NCBI GenBank assembly: GCA_015143295.1
Contig: CM026562.1
Span: 4,378,639-4,442,638, forward strand
Direction of reading: 5' to 3'
DNA: 64,000 nucleotides
Source of the DNA: Tetracentron sinense
Taxonomy: Eukaryota; Streptophyta; Magnoliopsida; Trochodendrales; Trochodendraceae
The number at the start of each line of letters is the position of its first letter. Within the stretch, counting starts at the first letter, position 1. The notes under the pieces are model-generated. The model made no database searches. It was given only the letters and a program-made list of their open reading frames with translations, and had not been told where the DNA came from. Positions 59,727 to 64,000 of this stretch are shown here, one piece after another. The translations under genes were made by a program, and so were the position numbers.

Positions 59727-60931
59727 TGTTGGGATTTGAACCACGCGTTTCCTAAATCCTTCGGATCTTGAGAGACTATGAATCACATAAATCACACAAT
59801 AAATAGAAAAATTGCATAGAAAAAAATAGTGACAAAACACAAGGATATACGAGGTTCGGCAACATGCCTACGTTCTCGGGAGCCACACCAATTCACTATA
59901 TTGAATATACAAAATGCACAGAGTTTTCTCTCTCTTAGAAAAATTACGGCCACTTCTCACAATTAGTTAACCTAAAAAATACGCATGCAACTATATGTTT
60001 AGGGTTAAACTGTAAAGCTGAAAATACTACTGCAGAAATGCTAAATGTCGATTTTCACCGTAATCTAGGCCGTTCGGCCCAAATTGCGAGATGCACTTCA
60101 TGCGTCGTAGAGGGCGTTGCCCCCCCCTGCCACCCCCCCGGACAATCTGCTAAATGTTGTCTACATTCCCAACCATCTCCCACTTGGAGATAACCAAAGC
60201 AATATTGAACTCCATATTTTCAAATAAAGCGAATGTAGTGATCTCACCCTTCCTGGTATGGCTCCAGCCATTCATCTCCTCAAGTATGAAGGCCAACTAA
60301 AGTTGAACACAACTTCAGTTTCTCAATGGTGACTGACTTGGTCAACATATCTGCTGGATTTTGACTTCCCAAAATCTTATTTAGTAAGAACTTCACATCC
60401 TCTAAAAGCGAGCGAATAAAATGGTACCGCAATTCAATATGCTTCGTTCTGACATGGAACACTGAATTCTTGGCAAAGTGTATAGCAATCTAGTTGTCAC
60501 TGAAAAGAACATTGTTTTCTTGCTTCAAACTCAATTCCTCCAAAAAACCTCTCAACTAAATCATCTCCTTGTTAACCTCTATCACGGCTAAATACTCAAC
60601 TTCTGTCGTGGATAATGCCACTATCTTTTGCAGACGTGAGACCCAACTCATTACTGTCGAACCCAAAGTAAAGATATAATCTGTGGTGCTTCGCCTTGTA
60701 TCATGATCACCGGTGAAATCAGCATCCACATATCCCTGCAACTCCAAATCTTTCCTTTTAAAGCACAATGGTAAATCTTTGGTACCTTTCAAATATCTTA
60801 ATATCCACTTTACTCTTTCCTAATGTTGTTTCTTTGGAGATTGCGAGGCACACTTTGTGCGTCGTAGGGGGAGCTGCCCCCCCCCCCGGCACCCCCGGAC
60901 AATCTGCTAAAGGTTGTCTACAGTCCCAACA
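59727..60931 (-). mobile_element. Deleted Copia element remnant
   Basis: It starts TGTTGGGATTTG and ends CAGTCCCAACA. The flanks are aatat and aatac (4 of 5 match, weak TSD). In minus orientation: a 93-bp stub of the 5' LTR (60931-60839), part of the RNase H region (60836-60280), a polypurine tract (ctccaagtgggagatgg, about 60191-60175) and a 3' LTR of about 448 bp (60174-59727). Both LTR copies contain a poly-C stretch (60120, 60876). Confidence 0.7.
60280..60792 (-). pseudogene. Copia RNase H fragment
   Basis: Two in-phase-like pieces: LQGYVDADFTGDHDTRRSTT with WVSRLQKIVALSTTEVEYLA (60792-60556), and VRTKHIELRYHFIRSLLEDV with NPADMLTKSVTIEKLKLCST (60462-60280). Stops lie between them (for example near 60553 and 60490). 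The end of Copia pol is complete; everything upstream is deleted. Confidence 0.8.
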
Positions 60932-60936
60932 AATAC

Positions 60937-61680
60937 AAGTGTTATATTTCTGCCTATGTACTGACTTCTATTTTTTTTGGTTGAAAGGTATCAAGTAATA
61001 CAAGCTAAACAGACGGACTCATACCTAAAAAGGTACTGCTAAGGTGCCATAAGAGTAAACCCACACACTCACTCCAAAATATGCATTGCGGCTGAGTCAT
61101 ATGATTAGACTTGAACCTATGGTAGGGCTTTCCAACCGTGGCGGGGGGATACACCATCTGGTACTAATGGGCAGATGTGTAAATAATAATTGGATCTTAC
61201 ACTCAATATCATATATCAGCAATTGCGATTGGCTCTCCCTAAGTTCAATTACACCTATTGGTCAACACGTGCCTCTTTTAATCCCAAATAATTGTGATTA
61301 AAATTAACTAATCCTTAGATTCAATAATATAACCTTGATAATTTTAAAAAAAATAAAATTCTAAGGGTTAAAAATTCTTAATCAGAATTAAATATTTTTA
61401 AATAATTATTTAAAAACTAAGGTTATATTATTGAACCAAGGCTTAATAAAAAAAAGAGATACGTATTGACTTATGGGTGCAATTGAATTGTAATCCGACC
61501 TTAGTATCGCCCACGAGAAACTAGCGAGTTAAAATATCAAGTTCTCATCCCTGTTCGAGATACTGGTTTCTGAGAATTGCGAGGACTCCGAAGCACGTGC
61601 GAAGGCCGACCACAGTCTTCGAAGGGAAAGGGCAAAAAAGAGAGTAAAAAAGGGTAGAGTATGTTCCTTTAGATTCAGAT
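60937..61680. other. Intergenic DNA upstream of MCTP gene
   Basis: No gene is seen. Near 61255-61480 there is a decayed member of the fold-back repeat family (caacacgtgcctcttttaat on the left, agatacgtattgacttatgg on the right). Confidence 0.45.
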
Positions 61681-62793
61681 CTCTTCAAAGGAGCTCTTTC
61701 TATTTTTTTCTCTCTCTCTGCCTTCTATTTTTCTTAATTTTATTTTCCAATTAAATTTTAAAAAAAATACGATTTTCCATTGCTGCAACTCCACGAACCT
61801 TGTTGATAACCGATCTAGGGTTTGACGAAGTCCTCTCGAGTCTCAAACATTCTCTGAGGTATCTTTTCAATTACTCCATTTACTTTATTTGTCAGGCTGT
61901 AATTTCGAAAAATCTTTGCATTTTTCATTACCACACCTTCAACGATTTCTCTAGGGTTTTCTTTGAATATCTTTTGAGTATCAGTGAAACTGCTGTAAGT
62001 TTTACAGGAATGTGTTGTGATTTTCGTTGCCGCTACTTTGATGTTCTTTATTTTCACCTGGAGTTCCAAGCTTACTGGTTCTGTTTCGGTTTTAGAGGTC
62101 TTCCTGCTGTTAGATCTGGAAGTTTTTGGTAGTTGTTGTTTTATTTATTACCGCGGAGGAGATTCTGTGAAATGTATGATTTTTCCTCTTGTTTTTTCTC
62201 GAGAGTTCGTGTAGATTATACTTTCGAGATATGGCGTTTGTGATTGTAACACAGTTTCTCATTTCGATTTTACAGGTTTTCGCGTATTTGGATCTAATGG
62301 ATTCAATGAGGCGCTTAGTGTTCCTCCAAAACGAGCAGTGTGATGTTTCATGTTCTCTCTTCCTCTTCTGAATCTTCGAGTTTCTTATGCATCAGCGATC
62401 TGGGGTTTCAAGTAAAAATCTTGTGAGGCTTTTGGGCCTTTTGAATTCTCTAACATCTGAACAGAGCTCTCTGTTTCTTCAATCTCTCTGTGTGCGTTGT
62501 CTCAGCTATCAGTTAATCTGTTCGAGGTTTGAAGCTGAGATAACGTTTTTGGTTTGAAAAGTTCGTATCTTTCGGTTATCTTCTCCTTCCAAAGCCAGAA
62601 AAGTACTAGAAAACAGTTAGCATTTTCGTTTCCGAGTCTTTAGGATAGGGAGGTTGCATTGAAGTGATAACGGCTCTGTAAATCAAGTATCCCCCATCTT
62701 CTAGGGTTTGTGAATTTTTGAATTCAAATCTCATTACTTCTTCTATAACGCTTTCGACCGTTTCGTTTGTTGTCCTTCTTGCAAACCTAGAAA
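61681..62793 (+). promoter_or_regulatory. Promoter/leader of MCTP gene, probable leader intron
   Basis: A pyrimidine-rich run with (TC)n at about 61700-61725 is typical of plant core promoters or leaders. A donor-like CTCTGAG/GTATCT at 61859 and acceptor-like tracts at 62275 (cgattttacag/gttt) or just before the start codon (cttgcaaacctag/aaaATG, 62790) suggest an intron in the leader. I cannot choose the acceptor from sequence alone. Confidence 0.4.
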
Positions 62794-64000
62794 ATGCAGC
62801 GACCTCCCCCACCCGAAGACTTCTCCCTTAAAGAGACAAGGCCTCACCTTGGCGGGGGAGGCGTCACTGGCGACAAGCTCACGAGCACCTATGACCTCGT
62901 TGAGCAGATGCAATACCTCTATATTCGGGTTGTCAAAGCCAAGGATCTACCGGCAAAAGATATTACAGGCAGCTGTGACCCCTATGTTGAAGTGAAGCTT
63001 GGAAACTACAAGGGCACAACCCGCCATTTTGAAAAGAAGTCGAACCCTGAATGGAATCAGGTCTTTGCTTTCTCGAAAGATCGCATCCAATCTTCTATGG
63101 TAGAAGTTGTGGTGAAGGATAAGGATTTTGTGAAGGATGATTTCATGGGTCGGGTTTCGTTCGATCTCAACGAAGTCCCAAAACGAGTTCCACCAGACAG
63201 CCCTTTAGCGCCGCAGTGGTATAGACTGGATGATCGGAAGGGGGATAAGGTTAAAGGAGAGCTGATGTTGGCTGTTTGGATGGGCACCCAAGCTGATGAA
63301 GCATTTCCTGAAGCATGGCATTCAGATGCGGCAGCGGTTAGCAGCGATGGTCTTGCAAACATGCGATCAAAGGTATATCTCTCACCTAAGCTTTGGTATG
63401 TTAGGGTTAATGTGATTGAAGCTCAGGACTTGCAACCTAGTGATAAGGCTAGGTATCCAGAAGTTTTTGTGAAGGCTGTCATTGGAAACCAAGCTTTGAG
63501 AACTAAAATTTCTCAGAGCAGGAATATCAATCCGCTGTGGAACGAGGATTTGATGTTTGTAGCAGCGGAACCTTTTGAGGAGCACTTGGTTTTGAGTGTT
63601 GAAGATCGAGTGGGATCCAACAAGGATGAAGTTTTGGGGAAGTGCGTGATTCCTTTGCATATGGTGGAGAGGAGGTTAGACTACAAGGCTGTGAACACTA
63701 GGTGGTTTAATCTTGAGAAGCATATTGTTGTCGAGGGGGAACAAAAGAAGAAGGAGATTAAGTTTGCCAGTAGGATTCATCTGAGAATCTGTCTAGAGGG
63801 TGGGTATCATGTTTTGGATGAATCAACACACTACAGTAGTGATCTTAGGCCGACGGCCAAACAGTTGTGGAAGCGGGGCATTGGGGTTTTGGAACTGGGG
63901 ATTTTGAATGCTCACGGGTTGTTGCCGATGAAGACAAAAGATGGGCGTGGGACCACAGATGCTTATTGTGTGGCCAAATATGGCCAAAAGTGGGTTCGGA
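62794..64000 (+). CDS. Multiple C2 domain and transmembrane protein (MCTP/FTIP family), 5' part
   Basis: The frame is open from ATG to the window end (402 codons plus one base) without an intron. C2A spans about residues 40-160: YIRVVKAKDLPAKD with loop Asp residues, GSCDPYVEVKLGNYKG, and VVVKDKDFVKDDFMG. C2B spans about 200-310: WYVRVNVIEAQDLQPSD, where the usual DPY reads YPEV, as is common in C2B of this family, then EDRVGSNKDEVLG. C2C starts about 363 (GVLELGILNAHGLLPMKTKD, TTDAYCVAKYG). Full members are about 770-1000 residues with three or four C2 domains and a C-terminal phosphoribosyltransferase-like membrane region outside this window. Family members tether ER to plasma membrane at plasmodesmata; some (FTIP1) aid movement of FT, others act as QUIRKY. 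MQRPPPPEDFSLKET fits the FTIP1/MCTP3-4 side. Confidence 0.92.
   Translation, partial: MQRPPPPEDFSLKETRPHLGGGGVTGDKLTSTYDLVEQMQYLYIRVVKAKDLPAKDITGSCDPYVEVKLGNYKGTTRHFEKKSNPEWNQVFAFSKDRIQSSMVEVVVKDKDFVKDDFMGRVSFDLNEVPKRVPPDSPLAPQWYRLDDRKGDKVKGELMLAVWMGTQADEAFPEAWHSDAAAVSSDGLANMRSKVYLSPKLWYVRVNVIEAQDLQPSDKARYPEVFVKAVIGNQALRTKISQSRNINPLWNEDLMFVAAEPFEEHLVLSVEDRVGSNKDEVLGKCVIPLHMVERRLDYKAVNTRWFNLEKHIVVEGEQKKKEIKFASRIHLRICLEGGYHVLDESTHYSSDLRPTAKQLWKRGIGVLELGILNAHGLLPMKTKDGRGTTDAYCVAKYGQKWVR

Noticed and set aside
61815..62812. Several frames on both strands in the MCTP leader
   Set aside because: Short, no domains, overlapping the inferred untranslated leader.
1..64000. tRNA, rRNA or snoRNA genes
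   Set aside because: No cloverleaf box A/box B pairs or rRNA blocks were noticed by eye; a covariance-model scan was not possible, so absence is not proven.

Overview
The window is nuclear DNA from a flowering plant. It holds GT-AG introns, plant LTR retrotransposons, many MITEs, one Helitron and two recognisable plant genes. I cannot name the species. By my reading most of the window is mobile-element DNA, and the useful information is in how the elements are nested and in two internal duplications that supply the empty sites.

Layout. 1-2373: remnants of a Sirevirus-like Copia LTR and of a Gypsy element (antisense ORF fragment plus LTR). 2876-10715: a dispersed repeat (region A) split by a complete 6.8 kb Gypsy element (3598-10367, 5-bp target duplication). 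That element has a decayed gag and no pol, and carries a spliced ORF on the opposite strand. 11909-15588: an apparently intact three-exon 2-oxoglutarate/Fe(II) dioxygenase gene whose 2.5 kb first intron is full of MITEs and LTR sequence. 13742-21465 is the first copy of a segmental duplication; the second copy spans 23567-46133. The second copy holds a broken dioxygenase copy without exon 1 (38767-39788), a 14.4 kb Sirevirus-like Copia element in minus orientation (23793-38188, TSD aacag) and a Tourist-like MITE with a large GGT expansion (42836-43711). The Copia element carries a third ORF after pol and is itself interrupted by a 3.4 kb Ogre/Tat-like element (27213-30609).

46134-61680: AT-rich intergenic DNA with a non-autonomous Helitron (46715-48106) that holds a decayed coding fragment, a Mutator-like MITE with a 9-bp TSD, several fold-back elements, and a 1.2 kb Copia remnant with an RNase H fragment. 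61681-64000: leader and start of a multiple-C2-domain gene (MCTP/FTIP family) that runs off the window.

A recurring theme is that LTR families in this window carry arrays of short dyads upstream of a TATA-like box. The Gypsy LTR has about nine units of ACAACG-N4-CGTTGT on a 23-bp period. The Copia LTR has ACCGATCGATCGGT-type palindromes. The remnant at the window start has GGTCGACC units. The Copia palindromes occur again, with a TATA-like box, just upstream of the element's third ORF, which suggests that this ORF has its own promoter.
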